A stretch of 64,000 nt of DNA, taken from positions 124,001 through 188,000 of the forward strand of contig JAHJKA010000031.1 of the NCBI GenBank assembly GCA_018822545.1. Direction: 5' to 3'. The translations under genes were made by a program, and so were the position numbers. Below the pieces are notes generated by a model. That model saw only the letters and a list, made by a program, of their open reading frames with translations. It made no database searches and was not told the DNA's origin. This DNA is from Pseudomonadota bacterium (GTDB lineage Bacteria; Desulfobacterota; Desulfobulbia; Desulfobulbales; SURF-16). Below, piece by piece: positions 51,201 to 59,257 of this stretch (its first letter is position 1; each line of letters starts with the position of its first letter).

Positions 51201-51246
51201 AACAAACAAAGGCCCATCCGAAATCTCGGATGGGCCTTTGTTTGTT
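51201..51246. terminator. Perfect 21-bp terminator after the OmpV-like gene
   Basis: Arms 51201-51221 and 51226-51246 with a 4-nt loop (AATC). The inner stem GGCCCATCCGA is GC-rich and the ends give TTTGTTTGTT on the plus strand. It lies between convergent genes and can serve both. Confidence 0.85.
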
Positions 51247-51309
51247 ATATATAATTCGAAATGATGAGAGAAACCCATGATTCGCTTGCGCTTTCAGCCT
51301 ACCGACAGC

Positions 51310-53190
51310 TCACCCCAACCAGTGCCCTAGTTTTTCCCGTAAAACATCCTTCTTAACCGGTTTAGCCAGGTAATCATCCATGCCCGCATCCAGACATTTT
51401 TGGCGATCTCCGTCGATGGCATTGGCGGTCATGGCGATAATGGGCAGGCGCTTCAGGCCTTGGCTCTTCTCGCGCTCGCGGATGGCCCGGGTGGCCTGAT
51501 AGCCATCCATAACCGGCATCTGACAGTCCATGAGAATGAGGTCAAACTTGTTCTCGTCACAGGCGTGGAAGGCTCTCTCGCCATTTTCCTCCATCTGCAC
51601 GGTGAGGCCAAGACTTAAGAGCATCTTCATGGCCACCATCTGATTAACCTTATTATCTTCCACCAGCAGGACAGAACCAGCAAGCTCATCGATTTTGGCG
51701 GGTATGTCTTTGATCTCCTCCGCTTCGAGCTCACCACTGGGCGGCACAAGAAAATCAAGCTCGCACCAGAAGGTAGAACCATCACCCAGCTCGCTGCTCA
51801 AGCCAAACTGCCCCCCCATGAGCAGGACCAGCTGTTTGACAATGGCAAGCCCCAGACCGGTACCACCATACTTTCTGGTGGTGGAGCCATCCGCTTGGGT
51901 AAAGGGTTGGAACAAGGAATCCTGTTGCCCTTTTGCAATGCCGATGCCGGTATCCTCTACCTCAAGGCGTACACCGATCGTGTTGCCAGAGCCGGGGAGA
52001 CAGTGAACTCGAACGGTGATAAGGCCATGGTCGGTGAATTTAATCGCATTGGTCAGCAGGTTGCCCAGAATCTGCCTGATACGGATGGAATCACCCATGA
52101 GGCGAGCGGGCAGCGTGCTGTCAATTTCCGCCTTCAGATCGATGGATTTTTCCTTGGCCAGATTGCTAAACAGGCTCACCAATTCCTTAACAACCTGGCT
52201 TAGATTAAAGGGAACATCCTCAAGCACCAATTTACGCGCCTCAATCTTTGAAAAATCAAGGATATCATTGAGAATGGTGAGCAGGGCATCAGCCGAGGAA
52301 TGGGCCACCTTGACATACTGCTTCTGGTTTTCCTGAAGATCGGTCTCTTCCAGGATTTGCAGGGTGCCGAGAATGCCGTTCATGGGGGTGCGAATCTCAT
52401 GACTCATGTTCGCCAGAAATTCATCCTTGGAACGACTGGCGGCCTCTGCCACTTCCTTGGCCTTGATCAACTCCTTTTCCGTTTGCCGACGGCGCTCATT
52501 CTCAGCTACAAGCTCCTCATTAAGGGCATCACTCTCAACCCGGGCATCCTTCAGGTTGGTCACCAGTTCCTCGTTGGCAAAACCCTTTTTAAGGGAATCC
52601 ACCAAGGCTGCCTGCATGCTTTTAGCCGAGTTTATTAAAACCAAGAGATAAAAAAGTAAGATGAGGGACATGGTCAGGTAAACCTCACCACCCTCGCTGA
52701 ACAACATGTAGGCCAAGGGAAGGGCCGCTGAAAATATATAGAAATAGTAAAGCCTGAGCATGGGGGAAAGAATAGGTATGGCTCCGGCTGTCAAACCGGC
52801 AACAATAAAAACCAAACCAAGCTGAGCCAGGGGCTCTCCAACAGGAAAGAGAACCACCACGCCAAAGCCCCATAAAAGACCAGTGGCCACCACCATGGCC
52901 ACATACATTCTCACACAACGCAAGGTGACCAAGACATTCTGGATATTCCTGCGTTTGTAGCAGCGCGTTGCCCAAAGACGAACAATGAAAATAAGGGCCA
53001 TGATCCCGCCCCAGGGTGGCATCAGCGGCGGCGAAATGTAAAATCCCATCATAACGATCAAAGCGACAACAAGGACCATGGAGGCCACGCTGCTGCTATA
53101 GCCGTTGTCCATAACCAGCTTGAGAAGCTCTTCTTCGACCTTGCTCTTATTGGGTGTATTCTGGCGTAATGAAAGAAATAATTCCAGCAT
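51310..53190 (-). CDS. Membrane hybrid sensor histidine kinase with receiver domain
   Basis: About 626 residues from ATG 53190; a TTG at 53202 would add four. Five or six hydrophobic segments (about 35-190) form a membrane sensor, followed by a coiled coil. The kinase core has the phospho-acceptor His in ANMSHEIRTPMNGI, N-box NLLTNAIKFTDHG and G box GGTGLGLAIVKQL. The C-terminal receiver is VLLVEDNKVNQMVAMKML with the phospho-site Asp in DLILMDCQMPVMDG. No separate Hpt is present; the BarA-like layout without Hpt implies a distant phosphotransfer partner. It is monocistronic. Confidence 0.9.
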   Translation of the reverse strand: MLELFLSLRQNTPNKSKVEEELLKLVMDNGYSSSVASMVLVVALIVMMGFYISPPLMPPWGGIMALIFIVRLWATRCYKRRNIQNVLVTLRCVRMYVAMVVATGLLWGFGVVVLFPVGEPLAQLGLVFIVAGLTAGAIPILSPMLRLYYFYIFSAALPLAYMLFSEGGEVYLTMSLILLFYLLVLINSAKSMQAALVDSLKKGFANEELVTNLKDARVESDALNEELVAENERRRQTEKELIKAKEVAEAASRSKDEFLANMSHEIRTPMNGILGTLQILEETDLQENQKQYVKVAHSSADALLTILNDILDFSKIEARKLVLEDVPFNLSQVVKELVSLFSNLAKEKSIDLKAEIDSTLPARLMGDSIRIRQILGNLLTNAIKFTDHGLITVRVHCLPGSGNTIGVRLEVEDTGIGIAKGQQDSLFQPFTQADGSTTRKYGGTGLGLAIVKQLVLLMGGQFGLSSELGDGSTFWCELDFLVPPSGELEAEEIKDIPAKIDELAGSVLLVEDNKVNQMVAMKMLLSLGLTVQMEENGERAFHACDENKFDLILMDCQMPVMDGYQATRAIREREKSQGLKRLPIIAMTANAIDGDRQKCLDAGMDDYLAKPVKKDVLREKLGHWLG

Positions 53191-53384
53191 GATAACGGCC
53201 AATATAGGTTAGAAATTCAACGATATCAATCGTTCTTAACTCTCAACTGTGCCGTTGCCCCCGGCATTAAGCAACCTTCATCCCCCGTAAGTCCCAAACC
53301 TCTCCTGCGTCTTTGAGACAAAGAATCACGCTGCGTTACTTCTGTAACACTATACTGCAAACGCCAAACCCAGAAGCAATTCTT

Positions 53385-54755
53385 TCACTTTCCCTTATCC
53401 GCAACCAGATAAAGCCAGACAAAGCCACTTACCCCAGCAATAACCGAAGAGAGAAGAACACCGACCTTGGCCTCGAGTAACAGCTCAGGTTGGCCAAGAA
53501 AGGCCAGTTCACCAATAAAAATAGACATGGTAAATCCTATCCCGGCAAGCAGAGAAACCCCGAACATCTGGCGCAGACCGATCCCTGTCGGCAAGCGGGA
53601 GGCCCCGGCCTTGACAAGCAGCCAGACGCTTAGGTATATGCCCACACATTTACCGCCGACAAGACCCATCACCACACCCATGGTCACCGGATGTTTGAGG
53701 TTATCGGCCAGGTTGGCAAGCTCAATGGGTATCCCGGCATTCACCAGGGCAAAGAGAGGCAGTATAAAAAAAGCGCTCCAGGGATGCAGGCCCTGCTCCA
53801 GGCGCTGAAGGGGCGAAGCCATACTATGGACGCCATTTTCCAAACTCTGCAACACACCTTGCACCTCACTGTTGCGCATCACCGAATGTTCAGGATCATG
53901 AATCTTTTCAAAACGCCAGAGCAGGTTGAACATCAGCTCGCTGAATTTAAGCGGTGCACAACGCGAGTTGGCAGGGACCGTCAGAGCCGTGAGCACCCCG
54001 GCCAAGGTGGCATGGACCCCTGACTTGAGCAAGGCCAGCCACAGACAACTCCCCAAGATCACATATGGAAGAGGGCCACGCAGCCCGACGAGATTACAGA
54101 CAACCAGCAGACCGAAAAAAAACACGCCAGCCAGCAGGGCCTGCCAGACAATGGTTTGGGTATAAAACACGGCAATGACAATAACAGCGCCCAAGTCATC
54201 AACAATGGCCAAGGCCAGCAAGAAGCCGAACAAAGCCTTGGGGGCACGGTCGCCCAGTAAAACCAAGGCACCCATGGCAAAAGCGATATCCGTGGCCATG
54301 GGAATGGCCCAGCCGCCCATGCCAACTCCTCCCCTATTAATCATGGCATAGATAAGGGCCGGCACCAGCATGCCGCCAAGGGCAGCGCCAATGGGCAACA
54401 GGGCCTGCCGCAGGACGGCAAGCTCGCCCACCAAAATCTCACGCTTGATCTCAAGACCGACCAGAAAGAAGAAAAGGGCCATGAGACCGTCATTAATCCA
54501 ATGATGGAGGGTGTGCTTAAGAACAAGAGAGCCAAAATGAAGGCTCACCTCGGTATGACGGATATGGTCATAATAGGGCGCGAGTTTGGTGTTGGCAACA
54601 ACCAAGGCCAGCACCGTGCAGCCCATGAGCAGAAGCCCGGAGGCGATATCGTCGTGGATAAATGCCTCGATAGGCATCTTGATACGTCGGAATGTTTTTT
54701 CCCATCGCGATGAATCGAGTGCACAATCCTCCGCCGAAGTCTTCTTAACCGCCAT
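53385..54755 (-). CDS. nhaA: Na+/H+ antiporter NhaA
   Basis: 456 residues with about 12 helices. The ion-binding Asp pair is in FLLALAIVDDLGAVIVIAVF and the pH/assembly tract is IPMATDIAFAMGALVLLGDR, both as in E. coli NhaA. It expels sodium in exchange for protons. The N-terminal 30 residues before the first helix are longer than in E. coli. Sodium export agrees with a marine or saline lifestyle and with the sodium-linked transporters in the window, which is inference. A 29-bp palindromic terminator lies upstream, on the divergent side of rubredoxin. Confidence 0.94.
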   Translation of the reverse strand: MAVKKTSAEDCALDSSRWEKTFRRIKMPIEAFIHDDIASGLLLMGCTVLALVVANTKLAPYYDHIRHTEVSLHFGSLVLKHTLHHWINDGLMALFFFLVGLEIKREILVGELAVLRQALLPIGAALGGMLVPALIYAMINRGGVGMGGWAIPMATDIAFAMGALVLLGDRAPKALFGFLLALAIVDDLGAVIVIAVFYTQTIVWQALLAGVFFFGLLVVCNLVGLRGPLPYVILGSCLWLALLKSGVHATLAGVLTALTVPANSRCAPLKFSELMFNLLWRFEKIHDPEHSVMRNSEVQGVLQSLENGVHSMASPLQRLEQGLHPWSAFFILPLFALVNAGIPIELANLADNLKHPVTMGVVMGLVGGKCVGIYLSVWLLVKAGASRLPTGIGLRQMFGVSLLAGIGFTMSIFIGELAFLGQPELLLEAKVGVLLSSVIAGVSGFVWLYLVADKGK

Positions 54756-54828
54756 CCCCTGTCACCTTGTGATATTTACCCTTCGCATGCTGCCCGGAAA
54801 TTTCATTATAGCAAGTTCTCTAGGAATT

Positions 54829-54891
54829 CCCCCCTGTTTACATAAAAAAAGCCCCGGGGATACCGGGGCTTTTTTTATGTAAACAGGGGGG
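54829..54891. terminator. Perfect 29-bp palindrome, strong bidirectional terminator
   Basis: Arms 54829-54857 and 54863-54891 are perfect reverse complements with a 5-nt loop. The inner stem GCCCCGG is flanked by A7 and T7, the outer part carries TGTTTACAT and six C or G. It lies downstream of the rubredoxin gene and upstream of nhaA, so it can end the rubredoxin transcript on the minus strand before nhaA. Confidence 0.88.
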
Positions 54892-54926
54892 AGGCCTGTG
54901 TTTTCTGGTGACAAGTTATTGCTGTT

Positions 54927-55085
54927 TCAGTCAAGTTTTTTGAAAAAATCCTTTTCCACCCCGCACAAAGGACAACACCACTCTGCCGGCAGATCATGAA
55001 AAGCGGTCCCGGCACTAACGCCATTGACGGGATCGCCCTTGGCCGGATCATAAACATAACCACAGGGACATTGATATTTTTCCAT
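54927..55085 (-). CDS. Rubredoxin
   Basis: 52-residue rubredoxin, too short for many gene finders. The iron ligands are C6-x-x-G in [11 protein letters not shown] (C6 and C8, spacing C-x-C rather than the usual C-x2-C) and C-x2-C in WCCPLCGV. The family tract YVYDPAKGD and the conserved Asp-Leu-Pro before the second pair are present. The shortened first motif (CPC) occurs in a known minority of rubredoxins. It is an electron carrier for oxygen or peroxide reductases. A GGAGG site is 8 nt before the ATG. A 29-bp palindrome ends the transcript. Confidence 0.9.
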   Translation of the reverse strand: MEKYQCPCGYVYDPAKGDPVNGVSAGTAFHDLPAEWCCPLCGVEKDFFKKLD

Positions 55086-55189
55086 CAGGTATTCCTCCGC
55101 TGATTAAACCTCAGTTACTCTTAACCAATCCCCCCACCAGACTCCGGGGCGTATACCCGATCTGGCTAAAGATGATTGCAACGTTCTCA

Positions 55190-55423
55190 TTACAGCGCGG
55201 CCTTGCCCTCTGCGGTAATGGCATACTTACAACGAACCGGACTATCGATATAACCCTTGTTTTTGAGGCCAGTAAGCTTACAACTCACGGCCTTGCTCTC
55301 CATACCCACTGCAGCGGCAATCTCTTTGCCTGCGGCAGGCTCGCTCATCCCGACCATAGCGGTAAGAATTTTTTTCTGCTCGTCACTTAAGCCCGTGCTG
55401 CAACTGCATCCACATTTTGCCAT
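55190..55423 (-). CDS. Small winged-helix transcriptional regulator with CGCSC N-terminus
   Basis: 77 residues. The N-terminus MAKCGCSCSTGLSDEQ carries three Cys in C-G-C-S-C, a possible metal or redox site, and the remainder is a MarR/ArsR-like winged helix (ILTAMVGMSEPAAGKEIAAA and SKAVSCKLTGLKNKGYIDSP). A strong AGAGGAG site precedes the ATG. A perfect 7-bp palindrome (55451-55465) lies 28 nt upstream, so autoregulation is plausible. It sits between rubredoxin and recQ but in its own transcription unit. Confidence 0.78.
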   Translation of the reverse strand: MAKCGCSCSTGLSDEQKKILTAMVGMSEPAAGKEIAAAVGMESKAVSCKLTGLKNKGYIDSPVRCKYAITAEGKAAL

Positions 55424-55450
55424 GATAATCTCCTCTTGACAATAATTATT

Positions 55451-55465
55451 TAGTAATAATTACTA
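55451..55465. promoter_or_regulatory. Perfect TAGTAAT-A-ATTACTA palindrome upstream of the winged-helix gene
   Basis: Seven-bp arms with a 1-nt centre. It lies 28 nt upstream of the ATG of the regulator at 55190-55423. A 17-nt part (TAATTATTACTAAATAA on the minus strand) recurs exactly in front of glgX. Confidence 0.45.
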
Positions 55466-55573
55466 TGTAGAATAGTTTTATCTAATCTTCAATCCTTTTT
55501 TTAAAAAACCATCCTTAGCCTCGTCTCCAGGTAAGCCTCTGCCCACTCGCAATTAAAACCAATACTTCCTTGT

Positions 55574-55595
55574 TTTCGTGGATTCCATGGCCAAA
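55574..55595. repeat. Single copy of TTTCGTGGATTCCATGGC repeat
   Basis: This stretch is, to 17-18 nt, the reverse complement of the left arm at 46311-46331. It lies 39-60 nt upstream of recQ. One further arm at 46391 is more diverged. Confidence 0.6.
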
Positions 55596-55633
55596 TAAGA
55601 TGCTAAATTTATGTGCTCTGGTAAAATCGGGCC

Positions 55634-57076
55634 ATGCAACAAGCCCATGACATTCTCACATCACACTTTGGCCACCAAAAGTTCCGGGCCCGCCAGGAAG
55701 AGATCATCGACACCCTGTTGGCTGGCAAGCATTGCCTGGTCATGATGCCCACCGGCATGGGAAAATCGATCTGTTATCAAATCCCGGCCCTGCTTTTAGA
55801 TGGCCTCACCCTGGTCATCTCACCCCTCATTGCCCTCATGCAGGATCAGGTGAGCGCCCTGCGCGCCAAAGGCATTGATGCCACCTTTATCAACTCTTCC
55901 CTCACTGCCGAGCAGCGCCGACAAAGATATGACGAGGTGGGCGCCGGCCGTTACAAGCTCCTCTATGTCACTCCGGAGCGTTTCCGCAAAAAAGAGTTTA
56001 TCGATATCCTTGCCAAACGTTCTGTTACGCTACTGGCAGTGGATGAGGCCCATTGCATCAGTGAATGGGGTCACGATTTCAGACCAGACTACACCCGCAT
56101 TGCCGAAATACGCGCCATCACCGGTAACCCCACCACCATTGCCCTCACCGCCACAGCCACCCCGGAGGTGCAGCTCGACATCATCAACCAGCTTGGCTTA
56201 GACCCCCAGGAAATTTCTGTTTTCCACCAGGGCATTGAACGCCCCAACTTGATCCTCAAGGTTCACGACCTTTTTGGTGTTGATCAAAAACTTTTCGCAA
56301 TTTTAGAGAATCGGCAACGGCAACCAGGTAATGCCATTGTCTATTTTTCCCTGATCAAATCCCTGGAGACCATGAGCCAGCTCCTTGACGAGCAGCACGT
56401 CCCCCATCTCGTCTATCACGGCGGCTTGGAGCAAGGCCAGCGGCGGGCAGTACAAAAGAAATTCATGGGTGGTGAAAATAACCTCATCTTAGCCACCAAC
56501 GCCTTTGGCATGGGCGTCGACAAAGACAATATCCGCATGGTGATCCATGCTGAAATCCCCGGCTCCATGGAATCCTATTACCAGGAAATAGGCCGGGCCG
56601 GTCGAGATGGCAAGGCTTCTGAATGCATCCTCCTCTATGATCAATCAGACCTGCTCATCCAGATGGATTTTATCAAATGGAATAATCCTGAGGCTGATTT
56701 TCATAACCGCCTCTGGCAGATTCTTCACGACGATATTGACGAGGCAAATGGCCTTGGGCTGGCCTGGATTAAAGACAAAATGCTCTTCAAGCATAAGTCA
56801 GACTTCCGCCTGGAAACCTGCCTGGGCCTTTTTGATCGTTACGGGGTCACCGAAGGTTCCCTTGACAAGCGCACTCTTCGCCTCTGCGGCCCCCTTGCTC
56901 CGCAACTTCACCCTAAAAAGATCGCCGCCAAGGTTCTCTCTGAACAAAAAAAGCTGCACCTCATGGTGCAATACATTAAGATAAAGGGCTGCAGGAAGGG
57001 TCTCATCCATGATTATTTTGGTATGGACCATGCCGACGTATGCAATGCCTGCGACAACTGCCTCAACATCTCCTGA
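55634..57076 (+). CDS. recQ: RecQ-family ATP-dependent DNA helicase, short form
   Basis: 480 residues. Helicase motif I is MPTGMGKSICYQIPALL, motif II AVDEAHCISEWGHDFRPDY, motif VI QEIGRAGRDGKASECILLY; the zinc-binding part follows with GCRKGLI and CNACDNC at the C-terminal end. The winged-helix and HRDC domains usual in E. coli RecQ (about 600 residues) are missing, so the protein ends just after the zinc site. This short type exists in many bacteria. It unwinds DNA during repair and recombination. No binding site is obvious upstream. Confidence 0.92.
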   Translation: MQQAHDILTSHFGHQKFRARQEEIIDTLLAGKHCLVMMPTGMGKSICYQIPALLLDGLTLVISPLIALMQDQVSALRAKGIDATFINSSLTAEQRRQRYDEVGAGRYKLLYVTPERFRKKEFIDILAKRSVTLLAVDEAHCISEWGHDFRPDYTRIAEIRAITGNPTTIALTATATPEVQLDIINQLGLDPQEISVFHQGIERPNLILKVHDLFGVDQKLFAILENRQRQPGNAIVYFSLIKSLETMSQLLDEQHVPHLVYHGGLEQGQRRAVQKKFMGGENNLILATNAFGMGVDKDNIRMVIHAEIPGSMESYYQEIGRAGRDGKASECILLYDQSDLLIQMDFIKWNNPEADFHNRLWQILHDDIDEANGLGLAWIKDKMLFKHKSDFRLETCLGLFDRYGVTEGSLDKRTLRLCGPLAPQLHPKKIAAKVLSEQKKLHLMVQYIKIKGCRKGLIHDYFGMDHADVCNACDNCLNIS

Positions 57077-57132
57077 GCACGGTCACGAGATGCTGAATTA
57101 CAAAAGGGGCCTAAGGACAGGGGACAACGTCC

Positions 57133-58878
57133 ATGCCTGTAAAAAAAAATGAATCCTCGCCCCATCTTTGGGGTGGGCTGCTCCTTGGCTCAGCCTGGCT
57201 CTCAGGCCTTGTCATCAGCCGTTACGCACTGCCTTCTTATTGGCATGCCATTGCCCTACTGATCATCCTTTCCCCTCTCCTTGTGTGGCGAAAGTCCTGT
57301 TCCGCCCCCCCCCTCGCCTCTCCCAAAAAAATACAGGCCACCCTTGTTGAAGCAAGCCCCTCACCTCAACCTGCTGATTTCCCCTTTGACAACGAAGAAA
57401 GCTCAACCTACAGCCAACCGCAAACCAACGAGGCCCTGGCCGCCTCCTTCACTCTGCAGCTGCAGCTCCTTTGCCATAACCTCCACCTGACAACCGCTAT
57501 CCTTGCAACAGCAAGCAAAAGCGGCGAAACCTTGGATCTCAGGGCCTCCTATTCGCAGGAAGAACTTGAGTTTGCCCACAGCTTCCCTGCCGAATCAGGG
57601 ATCTTCGTCAGCCTAAGACAGGGTCGGCAGGAGATCGCCGGCCAGCCTTCCACGCCGCTTTTTCAGGGTTTGCCTTACTATCCCAATGGCCATGCCGTGG
57701 GAAGCTTCTTTGCCCTGACCTTGGACAGGATAACCACCTCTTGTCCCTCGGGCTATCTCTGCGTGGATCGAGCCAAGGCCGAGTCGTGGACCGATAAAGA
57801 AAAAGACCTCCTGCGAGCGGCGGCCCGCAAGATAAGCCTTGATATCTTTCTGGCCCTGCAACTTGCTGACATTGATCGCGACAAAAAGGCGACAAACCAA
57901 GTCTGCCTCGCCCTCCAGGAACTTAACGGCGTCCTGGGCCTGGAAGCTGCCTTCCAGGCCGCCGAGAATGCTGTCCGCAATCTCACCGGCGCTGATTTTG
58001 TCGCCATTACCCTGCAAAACAAAAAAAATCACACCATTGTCCTGGCCAAAGGCCCTGGCGCCGAAGGGCTTGAGGGCTCTGAGGTCTCTGAAGACACCTG
58101 TCTTGTCAACCAGGCCATGAAGATGCAACGAACCATGCCGCCCCGGCCCGAATACACCGGCCCGGCCCCCATCTTTTCTCAGGTATCACCCATTGCAGGC
58201 TTCGGCTCCCTGCTCATCCTGCCGCTTATGATCAAACAGGAAGAACCCATCGGCACTTTGATCGTTGCCGGACGGGCGCCAGGACTTTTCAGCAAAGAAC
58301 GTCAGAATATTCTGGAGGTCATCGGCGCCCAGATCGCCACCAAAATTGACCTGGGCCGCGCCCATGAAAAGGTCTACCAACTGGCCACCACCGATGGTCT
58401 CACCGGTTTGGCAAATCACAGAACCTTTCAAAGTGCCTTGACCAACATGACGGATCGCGCTCACCGCATGGGGTCGCAAATCGCCCTTCTCCTCTGTGAT
58501 ATCGATCACTTTAAAAAGGTTAATGACACCTATGGCCACCCCTTTGGCGATGAAGCGCTCAAGGGGGTGGCCAAAGTATTAGGGGACTCGGTGCGCACCA
58601 TTGATCTGGCGGCCCGTTATGGCGGTGAAGAATTCACCATTATTCTCGAGAATACCGACCGTAAAGGCGCCCTGCTGCTGGCTGAAAGAATACGGTCCCA
58701 GATTGAGAGTCTGAGGATCTGTTGCGGCACAACCCCGGTGCCTCTCACCATGAGTCTTGGCATCGCTATTTTTCCCGATCACAGTTCCGACACCACCTCG
58801 CTTATTGCCAAGGCCGACCAGGCTCTCTATGCGGCTAAAGAGAATGGCAGAAACCAGGTGCAGTGCTGGCCGGCGTAG
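57133..58878 (+). CDS. Membrane GAF-GGDEF diguanylate cyclase
   Basis: 581 residues. A short helix pair (about 12-55) anchors it to the membrane; a GAF-like domain or two (about 120-400) follow, then GGDEF (about 415-578). The active site is GGEEF at 497-501, an accepted functional form, and the inhibitory site R-x-x-D is present as RTID at 488-491, five residues before it. It would make cyclic di-GMP. The start codon is 57 nt after the recQ stop, so it may share a transcript, but a weak binding site stands before it. Confidence 0.9.
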   Translation: MPVKKNESSPHLWGGLLLGSAWLSGLVISRYALPSYWHAIALLIILSPLLVWRKSCSAPPLASPKKIQATLVEASPSPQPADFPFDNEESSTYSQPQTNEALAASFTLQLQLLCHNLHLTTAILATASKSGETLDLRASYSQEELEFAHSFPAESGIFVSLRQGRQEIAGQPSTPLFQGLPYYPNGHAVGSFFALTLDRITTSCPSGYLCVDRAKAESWTDKEKDLLRAAARKISLDIFLALQLADIDRDKKATNQVCLALQELNGVLGLEAAFQAAENAVRNLTGADFVAITLQNKKNHTIVLAKGPGAEGLEGSEVSEDTCLVNQAMKMQRTMPPRPEYTGPAPIFSQVSPIAGFGSLLILPLMIKQEEPIGTLIVAGRAPGLFSKERQNILEVIGAQIATKIDLGRAHEKVYQLATTDGLTGLANHRTFQSALTNMTDRAHRMGSQIALLLCDIDHFKKVNDTYGHPFGDEALKGVAKVLGDSVRTIDLAARYGGEEFTIILENTDRKGALLLAERIRSQIESLRICCGTTPVPLTMSLGIAIFPDHSSDTTSLIAKADQALYAAKENGRNQVQCWPA

Positions 58879-58954
58879 GATGCCGCGCCAAATTTAAGGC
58901 AACTAGCCGGTTTGACCTGATGTTGTCCGCATTTTTAGTTGGAATGCGTTTTCT

Positions 58955-59051
58955 GTTTACGGTTTACAGTTCCCGGTTGCCGGTTCATGGATGTTGTCGT
59001 TATCTAACGGTTCTTCCACAAACCGTAAACTGTGGACCGTAAACCGTAAAC
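58955..59051. repeat. Inverted GTTTACGGTTTAC repeat pair
   Basis: The arm GTTTACGGTTTAC (58955-58967) is the exact reverse complement of GTAAACCGTAAAC (59039-59051), 71 nt apart. More copies of GTTTACAG or CCGTAAAC units lie between them (59021-59030). This fills most of the 379-nt gap between the diguanylate cyclase and ettA genes; no gene was seen in it. Confidence 0.75.
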
Positions 59052-59257
59052 TTCTCATCTTGTGCCGCCATCACTTTTCTATGCCGCCACAATTTTGCTG
59101 ATTCTAAGGGCAACAAAAAAACAATCTCTTATTTCCAGCAAAACCCTGCAAAAAATCGTACCGTTTCCACGCATTCGCGGCTAGAATAGCCCTCTGACAA
59201 ACTCCGTGCCTCCTAAACGGCGGCCAAACGATCCATATATACTTTCAGGTGAATACC

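Noticed and set aside
54875-55063. A 62-residue minus-strand frame near the rubredoxin gene.
   Set aside because: It is the wrong frame of the rubredoxin gene; the correct frame carries both Cys pairs and a good binding site.
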